NCBI GenBank assembly: GCA_017938925.1
Contig: JAGBAO010000011.1
Location: forward strand, 39,784 to 103,783
Direction: 5' to 3'
Source of the DNA: Bacteroidales bacterium
GTDB lineage: Bacteria > Bacteroidota > Bacteroidia > Bacteroidales > UBA932
Length of the DNA: 64,000 nt
Of the stretch, positions 8,286 to 16,726 are shown one piece after another. The position numbers were made by a program, and so were the translations under genes. The first letter of the stretch is position 1. Each line of letters begins with the position of its first letter. The notes below the pieces were generated by a model that did not search any database, was not told the DNA's origin, and saw nothing but the letters and a program-made list of their open reading frames with translations.

Positions 8286-9596
8286 ATGAAAGAACTGAAA
8301 TGTCCCAAGTGCGGGAGTGTATTTACGGTAGATGAGGCTGATTACGCGTCTATTGTAAGCCAGGTGAAGAATCAGGAGTTTGAGAACGAACTGAAGAAGA
8401 GGATGCAGGATGTCGATGCCTTGTATAAGGAGAAGATGAAGGTTGAAGAAGCTAAGGCTGAGGCTGAGTTCACGGATAAGTTAAGAGAAAAAGATGAGCA
8501 ACTTAAACAAAACGAGTTGGTCTTGGCGGAGTTAAGGAAGGATTTGGCAGGAATAGAAGAGAAGAAGGATGCGGAGAGGAGAGAGGCAATGGCCCAGAAG
8601 GAGATTGAGATTAAGGAGCTTCAGGGTCGTATAGATAATAGTGCGTCGGCAACAGAAAATGCTATCCTGAAAGTACGTGAGGAGATGTTGAAGCATGTTC
8701 AAGAAAAGGAGATGCGTATTGCCGAACTAGAGAAACAGCAGGAATTGTCATGCAAAGAGGCTGAACTTGAGAAGAATGCACTGGTGCAGAAGCATGATGC
8801 CAAGGTGAAGGATCTGGAGCTTGAGATAAGTCGCTATAAGGATTTGAAGGCAAGGTTGTCAACCAAGATGGTTGGTGAAACATTGGAGGAGCATTGTCGC
8901 GTTTTATATGAAACGACTCTTAGACCATTGATGCCGACAGCAACTTTTGGTAAAGATAACGATGCTTCAGACGGCACGAAAGGCGATTTTATTTTCAGGG
9001 ATTATGACAACGGGCTTGAGTATATTTCCATAATGTTTGAAATGAAGAACGAAATGGATGAAACAGGTGCAAAAACCAAAAATGAAAAGCACTTCCCTAA
9101 GTTGGATTCTGATAGAAAGAAAAAGAAATGCGAATATGCCGTGCTGGTGTCTTTGTTGGAATCAGATAGTGAACTATATAATAGCGGTATTGTAGATGTG
9201 TCTCATTGCTATCCTAAGATGTACGTTATTCGTCCTCAGTTCTTTATTCCACTTATTACTCTACTTGTAAACGCGTCAAAAAAGAGTATCCAGTATCAGA
9301 GGGAGTTGGTAGAGGCAAAGAGCAGATCTGTTGATATCAATAATTTTCAGAATCATCTGGATGAGTTTAAGCGGATATTCTCGGGGCATTACAAGAATGC
9401 CAGCAATAGGTTTCAGGAGGCGGTTAAAGGTATTGACAAGACAATAGGAGAACTGGAAAAAATCAAGAAGGCTCTTCTTTTGTCTGAAGATCACCTGAGA
9501 CTGGCCAATAAGAATGCCGAGGAGCTCAACCTAAAAGAGCTTACGGCTGATAGCCCTGGTTTGCGCGCTCAATGGGAAGAACTTCAGAAACAGTGA
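8286..9596 (+). CDS. DUF2130 family protein (coiled coil plus nuclease-like domain)
   Basis: A 436-residue DUF2130 protein. It opens with a short Cys pair (LKCPKCGSVF), then a long charged coiled coil (about residues 30-195), then the conserved DUF2130 core. This has GDFIFRD and IMFEMKNEMDE (about 232-257), a pattern that fits a PD-(D/E)xK nuclease fold: acidic residues followed by E-x-K. A second helical part ends the protein. The general design, coiled coil plus restriction-like nuclease, recalls RmuC. It ends 2 bases before the next nuclease-like gene, so a joint complex is likely. DNA substrate and activity are not known; the nuclease reading is from motif only. Confidence 0.85.
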   Translation: MKELKCPKCGSVFTVDEADYASIVSQVKNQEFENELKKRMQDVDALYKEKMKVEEAKAEAEFTDKLREKDEQLKQNELVLAELRKDLAGIEEKKDAERREAMAQKEIEIKELQGRIDNSASATENAILKVREEMLKHVQEKEMRIAELEKQQELSCKEAELEKNALVQKHDAKVKDLELEISRYKDLKARLSTKMVGETLEEHCRVLYETTLRPLMPTATFGKDNDASDGTKGDFIFRDYDNGLEYISIMFEMKNEMDETGAKTKNEKHFPKLDSDRKKKKCEYAVLVSLLESDSELYNSGIVDVSHCYPKMYVIRPQFFIPLITLLVNASKKSIQYQRELVEAKSRSVDINNFQNHLDEFKRIFSGHYKNASNRFQEAVKGIDKTIGELEKIKKALLLSEDHLRLANKNAEELNLKELTADSPGLRAQWEELQKQ

Positions 9597-9597
9597 G

Positions 9598-11652
9598 ATG
9601 AAGCAAAAACTATTTACCAAGTCTGCATTCAAGATCGCTTTGGAGTGCCCAAGGCGATTGTTTTATGCTTATGATAGTAATTTGTATGCCAATCAGGAAC
9701 TTAATGATGATTTCCTGAAATCTTTGGCAGAGGGTGGTTTTCAGGTGGGTGAACTGGCAAAGATTTATTGCGGAGTTACGTCTGAAACTGACATAAAGAC
9801 CCTTGATTATGATCAGGCAGTGGAAGAAACAAAACTCCTTTTTGAAAGGGAGAATGTCACTATTGCAGAGTCAGCCTTCAGGTATGGTAATCTTTTCGTT
9901 CGTGCTGATATTCTTGAAAAGAGAGGGAATGAAATTACCTTAATTGAGGTCAAGGCAAAGTCCTGGAATCCTCAGGAGGATAGTTTTGTTGATAAAAAGA
10001 ATAAGGTGCGCAGTGCCATCCGTCCTTATGTGTATGATGTTGCTTTTCAAAAGTATGTCATTGTCAAGGCTCTTCAGGAACTCTATCCGCAACAGGAGTT
10101 TGTCGTCAAGGCTCGTCTTATGATGGCTGATAAGTCGCGTATCGCTACGTTAGACGGATTGAATCAGCTGTTTCGTATCTGTAGGGCGGATAATGGCAGG
10201 ACTTTCATTGATGTAGATGCCCAGGCATGGGATATGGCTGGAGCAACCCCAGCAAACGATAGGGTTTTGCGTGCATTTGATGTCGATGAATTGTGCGACA
10301 GAATCATTTCTGGAGATGTGGCAGAACAGGGTGCACCTGATTGGATGGAGGGTATGACTTTCGAGCCTTTTGTGGCTAAGATGTCCGCTCTTTACTGCGA
10401 CAGAGTGAAGGCTTCGGATTTCAGGCTTGGTTCAAAGTGTTTCAGTTGTCCGTTCTACAAGACAGCATCAGATGCTCCCGAAAAGCGTGATGGTTACATG
10501 GAGTGCTGGAAAGAGAAGGCTCATTTCTCAGAACTGGATTTTACAAGACCTCTTTTGAAGGACCTTTCAGGACAATATATCCGTAAGGACAAGATGGTTG
10601 GGTCGGGGAAATATTTTATGGAGGAACTTACCACAGACGATATTCCTCGATCAACGGGGAAATGCCCTGATGGACTGGATCATCTCCAAAGAAAGTGGCT
10701 TCAGATTGCGGTGGCAACCCGGAATACAAGTCTGCAAAAAGGGTTCGGGAGTTTCTTGAATGATGGGATATATCTTGATACGGATGGTCTGAAGGATACA
10801 ATGGCGGAATGGAAGTTCCCTCTTCATTTCATAGACTTTGAGACGAGCGGTGTGGCTCTTCCTTTCTATAAAGGAATGAAACCATATGAACAGGTGGCAT
10901 TCCAGTTCTCTCATCATAAAGTGGAGTTGACCGAAGGGAACGGGTATAGCGTCAGTCATGCCAACCAGTATATCAACACGGAGAAGGGCTTCTTTCCAAA
11001 CTTTCAGTTTGTCCGCGAATTGAAGAATGCTCTTGAAGGTGATGAAGGAACGATTTTCCGCTACTCCAACCATGAAAATACCATCCTGTGCAAAATTCAT
11101 GAGCAGTTGGGTCAAAGTGAAGAGCCAGACAAAACAGAGCTTATGAGTTTCATAGAACATATAACCAAGGGAGGTGAACGTGAAATGGTGGACTTGGCGG
11201 ATGTGGTTCTAAAGTACTATTATCATCCGTTGATGAAGGGAAGTTATTCAATAAAGGTAGTACTGCCTTCTGTCCTCAATTCATCGGACTTCATCAAGGA
11301 TAAATATTCACGCCCAGTGTATGGTTCTGCTGATATGCCGAGTCTCAATCTGAAGGATAAGGTGTGGATCCAGATGGATTCCGATGGGATTACTGTCAAA
11401 AACCCGTACAAACTTCTTCCTCCGATTGCTTCGTATATAGATGTCTCGGAGGAAACCATTGAACGTATGGAGTTAGATGAAGGGGAAGCCATAGCAAATG
11501 GAGGCGCTGCGCTCACAGCTTATGCAAAGTTACAGTTCAGTGATTCCGTAATGACAGATGCACTTAAACAGGCTCTGCTTTGTTATTGCGAACTTGATAC
11601 ATTGGCAATGGTCTTCATCTGGGAGTATTTCTGGCATCAGACCCATTCTTAG
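9598..11652 (+). CDS. DUF2779 protein: Cas4-like nuclease fused to DEDD-type exonuclease-like domain
   Basis: A 684-residue protein. The N-terminal part resembles Cas4/RecB-type nucleases: KSAFKIALECPRRLFY at the start, Asp in FVRADILE (about 104) and E-x-K in LIEVKAKS (about 117-119). Four cysteines, C17, C281, C284 and C303, fit the iron-sulfur cluster of that family. The C-terminal DUF2779 domain begins at HFIDFETSG (about 413), with the D-x-E of DEDD exonucleases, and includes the typical PYEQVAFQFSHH and CYCELDTLAMV. Two nuclease activities in one chain are therefore plausible. It follows the DUF2130 gene at once and precedes a promoter with a strong palindrome. Confidence 0.88.
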   Translation: MKQKLFTKSAFKIALECPRRLFYAYDSNLYANQELNDDFLKSLAEGGFQVGELAKIYCGVTSETDIKTLDYDQAVEETKLLFERENVTIAESAFRYGNLFVRADILEKRGNEITLIEVKAKSWNPQEDSFVDKKNKVRSAIRPYVYDVAFQKYVIVKALQELYPQQEFVVKARLMMADKSRIATLDGLNQLFRICRADNGRTFIDVDAQAWDMAGATPANDRVLRAFDVDELCDRIISGDVAEQGAPDWMEGMTFEPFVAKMSALYCDRVKASDFRLGSKCFSCPFYKTASDAPEKRDGYMECWKEKAHFSELDFTRPLLKDLSGQYIRKDKMVGSGKYFMEELTTDDIPRSTGKCPDGLDHLQRKWLQIAVATRNTSLQKGFGSFLNDGIYLDTDGLKDTMAEWKFPLHFIDFETSGVALPFYKGMKPYEQVAFQFSHHKVELTEGNGYSVSHANQYINTEKGFFPNFQFVRELKNALEGDEGTIFRYSNHENTILCKIHEQLGQSEEPDKTELMSFIEHITKGGEREMVDLADVVLKYYYHPLMKGSYSIKVVLPSVLNSSDFIKDKYSRPVYGSADMPSLNLKDKVWIQMDSDGITVKNPYKLLPPIASYIDVSEETIERMELDEGEAIANGGAALTAYAKLQFSDSVMTDALKQALLCYCELDTLAMVFIWEYFWHQTHS

Positions 11653-11672
11653 AAGACCCAAAAAGACTTAGG
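11651..11672 (+). repeat. Leader module copy C
   Basis: AGAAGACCCAAAAAGACTTA plus two bases repeats the head of leader copies A (4338) and B (4837). It lies directly after the DUF2779 stop codon and just before the palindrome at 11676, marking a second internal promoter of the system. Confidence 0.55.
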
Positions 11673-11675
11673 ATG

Positions 11676-11722
11676 AATTTCCGGTTTATATCTACTTTCG
11701 CGGTGGATATAAACCGGAAATT
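11676..11722 (+). promoter_or_regulatory. 17-bp perfect palindrome around a promoter box
   Basis: AATTTCCGGTTTATATC (11676-11692) and its exact complement (11706-11722) flank a 13-base loop containing TACTTTCG, a near match to the TAnnTTTG box. The right arm ends 2 bases before the ATG of the kinase gene. As DNA it is a strong operator candidate that would cover the promoter; as RNA only the right arm would remain after initiation. Confidence 0.6.
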
Positions 11723-11724
11723 TT

Positions 11725-13002
11725 ATGAGTGAACTTAAGATCGGGACAATTGTAAAGTTGTCGACTGGCACGAGTGCCAAAGTTAAACAGGAACTGGGTA
11801 AGGGCGGACAGGGCGTTGTCTATCTTGTCGAGGTGTCTGGAAAGAAAATGGCCTTGAAGTGGTATCACAAGCACCCGGGAGAGGCCTTCCACAAAAATCT
11901 TCTGAACAATGTTCATGCAGGGGCTCCCGCATCGAACTTCATATGGCCACTTGCCGTCACAGAGGAGATGAACGGCTCGGTGGGCTATGTGATGGAACTG
12001 CGCCCAAAGGAGTACCAGGATATGAGCAAGTTCATCCTGACCCATGCGAAGTTTGCTGATGTGCATGCCCAGCTGAACGCCTGCCTTCAGATATGCACAG
12101 CCTTTCAGAAACTCCATATCCGTGGCCTGAGCTATCAGGATATGAACGATGGCAACTTCTTCATCAATCCCAAGACGGGCGATGTGCTCATCTGCGATAA
12201 CGATAACGTTGCACCCGACAAGACCAGCATGGGCATCCTCGGCAAAGCGGGATATATGGCACCGGAGGTGGTCGAAGGAACAACGATGCCGAACAGATAT
12301 ACGGACTATTATTCTCTTGCCGTATGCCTTTTCATCCTCATATATATGAACAGACCTTTCGAGGGAGCATGGCATCTTGCCTGCCCTTGCGATAACAATC
12401 CCGAGATGGCCAAAAAACTGTTCGGATTCGAGTCTGTCTTTATCATGGACCCTACAAACACAAAGAACAGACCTGTGCCGGGAGTTCACAACAATGTGAT
12501 ACGTCGATGGGGTGTGTATCCATCATTCCTTGGCAAGGCCTTCTGCAAGACATTCTCGTCAGGAGCAATCAAGGACCCGACCCAGAGGCTCATGGACAAG
12601 CAGTGGTACAACATTCTGCTCCAGATCCGTTCTATGTATGCAAGGTGTCCTCACTGCGGAAAGGAAACTTTCATAGATGTGATGGCCGGTAATCCGCACT
12701 GCATATTCTGTCAGAAGGGTATAGCCGTTCCGTCTCTGAAGGTGGGACGCTTCACAATCCCTCTTGTGGAAAAGCAGACCATACATTCATGTCTTATTTC
12801 TGATGAACAGGATAGGGATGCAAAGGCCGGAGAGGTTGTCATGAAAGGTGGTGCGACAGGCCTGAAGAATACTTCGGACACACCTTGGACCGCGATGCTT
12901 CCTGATGGTAGCGTGCGCGTCATAAACAAGGGCGAAGGTATGCCGGCAAAGCCAGGGCTGAAGGTGCGTTTCGGCCAGGGAGAAACAGGAGAATTTATTT
13001 AA
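11725..13002 (+). CDS. Protein kinase with C-terminal zinc ribbon (TerY-P type)
   Basis: A 425-residue soluble kinase. The glycine loop GKGGQGVVY (25-33), ATP lysine in ALKW (45), catalytic loop YQDMNDGN (Asp 139), DND in place of DFG (158-160) and APE (179-181) are all visible. A four-cysteine zinc ribbon follows (C308, C311, C326, C329) and then a beta-rich tail with a GLKN motif. This kinase-plus-ribbon form is the one found in TerY-P triads, where it is encoded with a vWA protein and a PP2C phosphatase, as here (the next two genes). The gene follows the palindrome promoter. Its substrate may be the vWA protein or a neighbour; not shown. Confidence 0.88.
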   Translation: MSELKIGTIVKLSTGTSAKVKQELGKGGQGVVYLVEVSGKKMALKWYHKHPGEAFHKNLLNNVHAGAPASNFIWPLAVTEEMNGSVGYVMELRPKEYQDMSKFILTHAKFADVHAQLNACLQICTAFQKLHIRGLSYQDMNDGNFFINPKTGDVLICDNDNVAPDKTSMGILGKAGYMAPEVVEGTTMPNRYTDYYSLAVCLFILIYMNRPFEGAWHLACPCDNNPEMAKKLFGFESVFIMDPTNTKNRPVPGVHNNVIRRWGVYPSFLGKAFCKTFSSGAIKDPTQRLMDKQWYNILLQIRSMYARCPHCGKETFIDVMAGNPHCIFCQKGIAVPSLKVGRFTIPLVEKQTIHSCLISDEQDRDAKAGEVVMKGGATGLKNTSDTPWTAMLPDGSVRVINKGEGMPAKPGLKVRFGQGETGEFI

Positions 13003-13026
13003 TAATAACTTTATAATCACATCATT

Positions 13027-13815
13027 ATGGAAAAGAACAATCCTTTTGAACTCGATGCAGTTCCAAGACGTGTAATGCCTCTGATCTTCTTGGTTGACAC
13101 TTCAGGAAGTATGGATGGAGCAAAGATTGCCTCGCTCAATGTGGCCGTACAGGAGTCCCTCAAGGACGTGGGAGAAATCTCGAAGAATAACAGCGATGCA
13201 CAGATCAAGGTGGCAGTCCTTGAGTTTTCAAGCGGAACTCAGTGGATGTATCCTCAGCCTATCGAATCGGAGTCCTTCAAATGGCAGGACCTTCAGGCAA
13301 GCGGTCTGACAAGCCTTGGAGCCGCTTACAGCGAATTGAACGAAAAACTGTCAAAGTCGCATGGATTCATGGCTGAGCCTACAGGTTCGAGGGCCCCTGC
13401 AATCATCCTTCTTACAGACGGTCAGCCTACCGATGACTACAAGCATCCGCTTGAGAAGCTCAAAGGAAATCCTTGGTTCAAGGCAGGAGTGAAGGTTGCC
13501 ATCGCAATCGGAGATGCCGATACCAATGTGAATATTCTTGCTGAGTTTACAGGCAACAAGGAGGCAGTGCTTACGGTTCATAATGTCGATCAGCTCAAGA
13601 AGATCATAAAGACAGTCAGCGTTACTGCGTCTCAGGTGGCATCTCAGTCGGCTTCAGTCGGTGTGTCTGGCAATGGCTCGACAACTCCTGCGGATGCTCA
13701 AAGTCAGGTGGTCAGCAGTGTTACCAATGCCGTTGATACGGATGACGCGTTGAAGAATGTGGATCAGGGAGACAGTACCGCAAACTCAGGCACAGACGAC
13801 TGGGAAAACTGGTAA
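13027..13815 (+). CDS. von Willebrand factor A domain protein (TerY-like)
   Basis: A 262-residue protein with a complete metal-ion-dependent adhesion site: DTSGSMDG (from residue 24), the Thr in LTSLGAA (about 97) and LTDGQPTDD (about 133). This is the pattern of TerY, the vWA protein of tellurite-resistance-linked stress systems. The tail after residue 200 is Ser/Thr-rich and acidic, ending in DDWENW, and could be the target of the kinase encoded just upstream. Spacing is 24 bases after the kinase and 12 before the phosphatase, so the three genes form one unit. No signal peptide. The role in metal-dependent complex assembly is known for the family only in outline. Confidence 0.88.
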   Translation: MEKNNPFELDAVPRRVMPLIFLVDTSGSMDGAKIASLNVAVQESLKDVGEISKNNSDAQIKVAVLEFSSGTQWMYPQPIESESFKWQDLQASGLTSLGAAYSELNEKLSKSHGFMAEPTGSRAPAIILLTDGQPTDDYKHPLEKLKGNPWFKAGVKVAIAIGDADTNVNILAEFTGNKEAVLTVHNVDQLKKIIKTVSVTASQVASQSASVGVSGNGSTTPADAQSQVVSSVTNAVDTDDALKNVDQGDSTANSGTDDWENW

Positions 13816-13827
13816 AATGTTGAGATT

Positions 13828-14835
13828 ATGGTGTTTAATACCAGCATATTAGGTGCAAGCCATGTTAAGGACAATAAACCGTGTCAGGACTATTCTGTTG
13901 CCTGGCAGTCGGAAGAGGATGGCGCGGTTGTCCTTGTGGTGTGCGATGGTCATGGAAGCGATACCTATGTCAGAAGTGATGTGGGTTCCCGTCTGGCAGG
14001 CGAGATAGCATTGGAAGCTGTGAAGAGGTTCATCCTTCCGGTCGGTGATATCAGGCCTGACTCTGACTGGATAGAGGGTGTGCAGGGTGCTGTGACTGCC
14101 CGTGAGAGCGATGTTCTGACCAGATATAGCGAAGCCCTGCCTAGGGCGGAAGAAGACATGACTGATACTGATTGGATGAGGTACCGTCAAAGGCTTGAGT
14201 TTCGCGGGCAGGTCAAAGGTATATACGAACAGGATGCCATATTTCAGGCTTTGTTTTCTTCGATATATGAGAAGTGGCTGGAAGCGATCCATCAGGATGC
14301 CAGGCAGAACCCTTTTACTGAAGAGGAACTCTCTCGTCTGGGCAGACATAAGTTGGTGAAGGCGTATGGAACAACGCTTATGACCTATGTACAGACAAAG
14401 GACTTCTGGTTTGCATTCCATATTGGTGACGGAAGGATGCTCTCTCTTGACGAAAATCAGGAGTGGAGACAGATAGTTCCATGGGACTGCAACTGCTTTC
14501 AGAATCAGACTACCTCACTGTGCAATACAGACCCCGTTCCGATGTTCCGTTATGCCTTTGATGGCACAGGCACATTCCCGAAGGCTGTGTTCTGTTGCAG
14601 TGACGGCATAGAGGACTCATACGGAGATTATGATGTTGCTCCAGAGCGCCTGCACAACTACTTTTCCGGTCTGCTGAATGTCTTTGTTCAGGAAGGTAAA
14701 GAAAGTACAATGTCTAAGCTGGAGGAGTTTCTGCCGAAACTAAGTGCAGTGGCAAGCAAGGATGATATGTCTATTGCGGGAGTTATCAATGAGGGAGATT
14801 ATCATCAAAACATAGATGAAGATGAACTTACATGA
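13828..14835 (+). CDS. PP2C-type protein phosphatase
   Basis: A 335-residue phosphatase of the PPM/PP2C family that would remove phosphates placed by the neighbouring kinase. Metal-binding motifs are visible: QDYS (Asp 21), VCDGHGS (Asp 40), CCSDGIEDS (about 258) and the late KDDMS. It forms the third member of the TerY-P triad with the zinc-ribbon kinase and vWA protein. A region between about residues 75 and 150 is longer than in minimal PP2C enzymes. Its end overlaps the next gene by 20 bases, so translation is probably coupled. Confidence 0.9.
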   Translation: MVFNTSILGASHVKDNKPCQDYSVAWQSEEDGAVVLVVCDGHGSDTYVRSDVGSRLAGEIALEAVKRFILPVGDIRPDSDWIEGVQGAVTARESDVLTRYSEALPRAEEDMTDTDWMRYRQRLEFRGQVKGIYEQDAIFQALFSSIYEKWLEAIHQDARQNPFTEEELSRLGRHKLVKAYGTTLMTYVQTKDFWFAFHIGDGRMLSLDENQEWRQIVPWDCNCFQNQTTSLCNTDPVPMFRYAFDGTGTFPKAVFCCSDGIEDSYGDYDVAPERLHNYFSGLLNVFVQEGKESTMSKLEEFLPKLSAVASKDDMSIAGVINEGDYHQNIDEDELT

Positions 14836-15493
14836 GACGATCAGGTTGCTGATAAAGGAGCAAGGGAAGAATGTAGTCGGTAGCCCTACCTTTATGGGAA
14901 TGCTGGATGATTATGGCGCATTTCGCGAAGAAGAGCCTGCGACCAAGACAATCGTCCGGGAACTTGTAAGGACAGGTCAGATGCAAAGGTTTATCGACTC
15001 CCCGAATAAGGGCAGAAATCTGCATTTTGAAATTCGGACTATTGTCTCAGAGACTGCACGTTCCGGTGGATTTCGGGAAGATCTTGTTTCCGATACATTA
15101 AAGAGGATAGCCCTTGGGATTGGCAAAATACAGAAGGAACTGGATTGGCCGACTCTCAATGAGGAAAAGCCGTCGGCAAAGGCTAGTCTTCAGCCAGCAG
15201 TAACAGCGGGGACGAAGATAAAAGCCAAGGCAGGACCTTCAATGTGGCAGAGGATTAAACGAGGAATATACTACTATGCTGATTTATGGTGCATGATTCC
15301 TGTCGTAATCTGTTTCATCGGTGCCGTAATAACGTTATTTCTGTCTGTCTTTGCGTTCTTCGCTGGCTCTCCGGAAGCAGGATATTGGGCAAAATGGCTT
15401 TTGGTGTGCGTTGTGACGGGCGTTTTTGTCTTTATAACATATTGTATAGTGGATAATCACGAGGAGTGGTTTGTTGATAAAAAAAGAAGATGA
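14816..15493 (+). CDS. Helical-domain membrane protein, 225 aa
   Basis: An N-terminal helical domain (about 1-110), with LHETIRLLIKEQGKNVVGS and MLDDYGAF followed by EPATKTIVRELV, resembles a small module I have seen at the N-terminus of several Bacteroidetes proteins, though I cannot name it. A linker rich in Ala and Lys (about 118-150) leads to two membrane segments (about 163-187 and 190-213) and a charged tail. The start at 14816 overlaps the phosphatase end; the in-frame ATG at 14822 is an alternative. It could tether the kinase/phosphatase system to the inner membrane. Function unknown. Confidence 0.7.
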   Translation: MKMNLHETIRLLIKEQGKNVVGSPTFMGMLDDYGAFREEEPATKTIVRELVRTGQMQRFIDSPNKGRNLHFEIRTIVSETARSGGFREDLVSDTLKRIALGIGKIQKELDWPTLNEEKPSAKASLQPAVTAGTKIKAKAGPSMWQRIKRGIYYYADLWCMIPVVICFIGAVITLFLSVFAFFAGSPEAGYWAKWLLVCVVTGVFVFITYCIVDNHEEWFVDKKRR

Positions 15494-15789
15494 TGACTAT
15501 CATAAAATTACTATCTTTATTGTTCAATATTGTGGGGTGGCTTGCATTGGATATATATCTGTGGACAGTCTCATGGTGCCCCGGAGTGGGCGGACTGCTG
15601 GGGCTTATAGGCTTCTTCGTCGGCTACTCTATCAGCGGAGGTATGACCGTCGCCCCTCGTGACTACTGGAGACTGCCCGATTATGAGGTGTTCAGAAAGA
15701 AAATGCGTTATGGCAACTCGATAGCCGGTGCAGTCACAGCAATATCAGCGTTTGTTTTATTTGTCATCAAGACTATTATTGAATCATGA
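15490..15789 (+). CDS. Small integral membrane protein, 99 aa
   Basis: The product has three hydrophobic segments: an N-terminal one (LLSLLFNIVGWLALDIYLW), a Gly-rich one (GVGGLLGLIGFFVGYSI) and a C-terminal one (AGAVTAISAFVLFVIKTII). It starts within the stop codon of the previous gene and ends within the start of the next, so all are translated from one message. No family is recognised. The position suggests a membrane partner of the preceding two-helix protein. Confidence 0.65.
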   Translation: MMTIIKLLSLLFNIVGWLALDIYLWTVSWCPGVGGLLGLIGFFVGYSISGGMTVAPRDYWRLPDYEVFRKKMRYGNSIAGAVTAISAFVLFVIKTIIES

Positions 15790-16175
15790 TCAGATTTATA
15801 CTGTTGCTTTGTGTCGTGATGTTGGCCTCATGCAACTGCCATATTAATGAAGAAGTGTCCGTAAAGGTCCATAAGGATTCCGTAAAGACAATCACTCTCG
15901 TGCATATCCTTTCATACCCCGATGAGCCCCTCGTTCGACTCTTGCAGGATGCCTCAAACAAGTCCGTATGCTATTCCTATATTGAGAAGGAAGGCTCGGA
16001 CTCGCTGATTCTTCTTCCTTCCTGTGGAGAATTTTTGGGCGTGTCCCATGATGATGGCCTGATAATCATGGACTCGTATTACTATGATGATAAAGGCAGG
16101 CATGGCGTTGTTCAGGGCTATACGTTTGACGGAGAAAAAGTATGCGAAATGAAGACAAAAATTAATGAGAAATGA
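15786..16175 (+). CDS. Lipoprotein of unknown function, 129 aa
   Basis: The N-terminus is a lipoprotein signal (hydrophobic FILLLCVVMLASC, with Cys 16 as the lipidated residue), so the mature protein is anchored facing the periplasm. The rest is about 110 residues of mixed beta structure with no known motif. It overlaps the genes on both sides by four bases. In an operon of mostly cytoplasmic signalling proteins a lipoprotein is notable and could report on the cell envelope. Confidence 0.65.
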   Translation: MIRFILLLCVVMLASCNCHINEEVSVKVHKDSVKTITLVHILSYPDEPLVRLLQDASNKSVCYSYIEKEGSDSLILLPSCGEFLGVSHDDGLIIMDSYYYDDKGRHGVVQGYTFDGEKVCEMKTKINEK

Positions 16176-16726
16176 AATCATATTTTCCTCATTATTACGA
16201 GTTCCATCAAGACGATTGGGAGACCTTTGAAGAACTCGCTAGGACCGTATCTGTTGATGTAAAGACAGGAAGAAAGACCGTTGAATTCAATCCTGAAAAG
16301 TTCAGACAGGAAGGTGATTTTATCATTTCCAATGACGAGGGTAGGCTGCATTTATGTTTTTCGGATGATGAGGTGGTTCGTGTCCCAGAGGGTGTAAAAG
16401 CGATTGCACCCAGTGCATTTCATAAGGATTTATGTCCGAATGTCAGGCACATAATTCTTTCAGATACCGTGGTGGGAATAGCACAGTACGCTATCTGTGG
16501 GTGTTCTGTGGAAGAACTGACGATTAATAACAAGTATATCTATATCAGCGACAGCGCTTTTGACTGGTGCTCCTCTTTACGGGTAATACATCACATCTCG
16601 GAGCGAGTCACGATACACGTTAAAGAAGATGAGGGTAGATGTGCCCGACCTGTAAGATTTGAAAGAATGGAGTCATCCGGAATAGAAGATGATAGCGATT
16701 TTGACCCTGATGACCTGCCTTTCTGA
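16172..16726 (+). CDS. LRR_5-type protein with SSB-like acidic C-terminal tip
   Basis: A 184-residue protein. Residues about 65-145 carry two to three BspA-type leucine-rich units (VRVPEGVKAIAPSAF, then DSAFDWCSSLRVI). The last residues are SDFDPDDLPF, very close to the tail with which bacterial single-stranded DNA-binding proteins recruit repair enzymes (in E. coli ending DFDDDIPF). The start overlaps the lipoprotein gene. An open frame of 105 codons follows in phase after the TGA. The protein may dock onto SSB-binding enzymes, or compete with SSB; this rests on the tail motif only. Confidence 0.7.
   Translation: MKSYFPHYYEFHQDDWETFEELARTVSVDVKTGRKTVEFNPEKFRQEGDFIISNDEGRLHLCFSDDEVVRVPEGVKAIAPSAFHKDLCPNVRHIILSDTVVGIAQYAICGCSVEELTINNKYIYISDSAFDWCSSLRVIHHISERVTIHVKEDEGRCARPVRFERMESSGIEDDSDFDPDDLPF

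Noticed and set aside
9598-11652. Cas4 of a CRISPR system
   Set aside because: The N-terminal nuclease resembles Cas4, but the DUF2779 C-terminal domain and the lack of other cas genes argue against it.
11692-12489. Long minus-strand open frame opposite the zinc-ribbon kinase
   Set aside because: It lies fully opposite a gene with clear kinase motifs; its own translation shows no family pattern and it is a by-product of codon bias.
13027-13815. Evidence for tellurite resistance proper
   Set aside because: Only the TerY-like vWA protein is present; no TerC, TerD or TerB type genes are seen, so the classic ter function is not supported.
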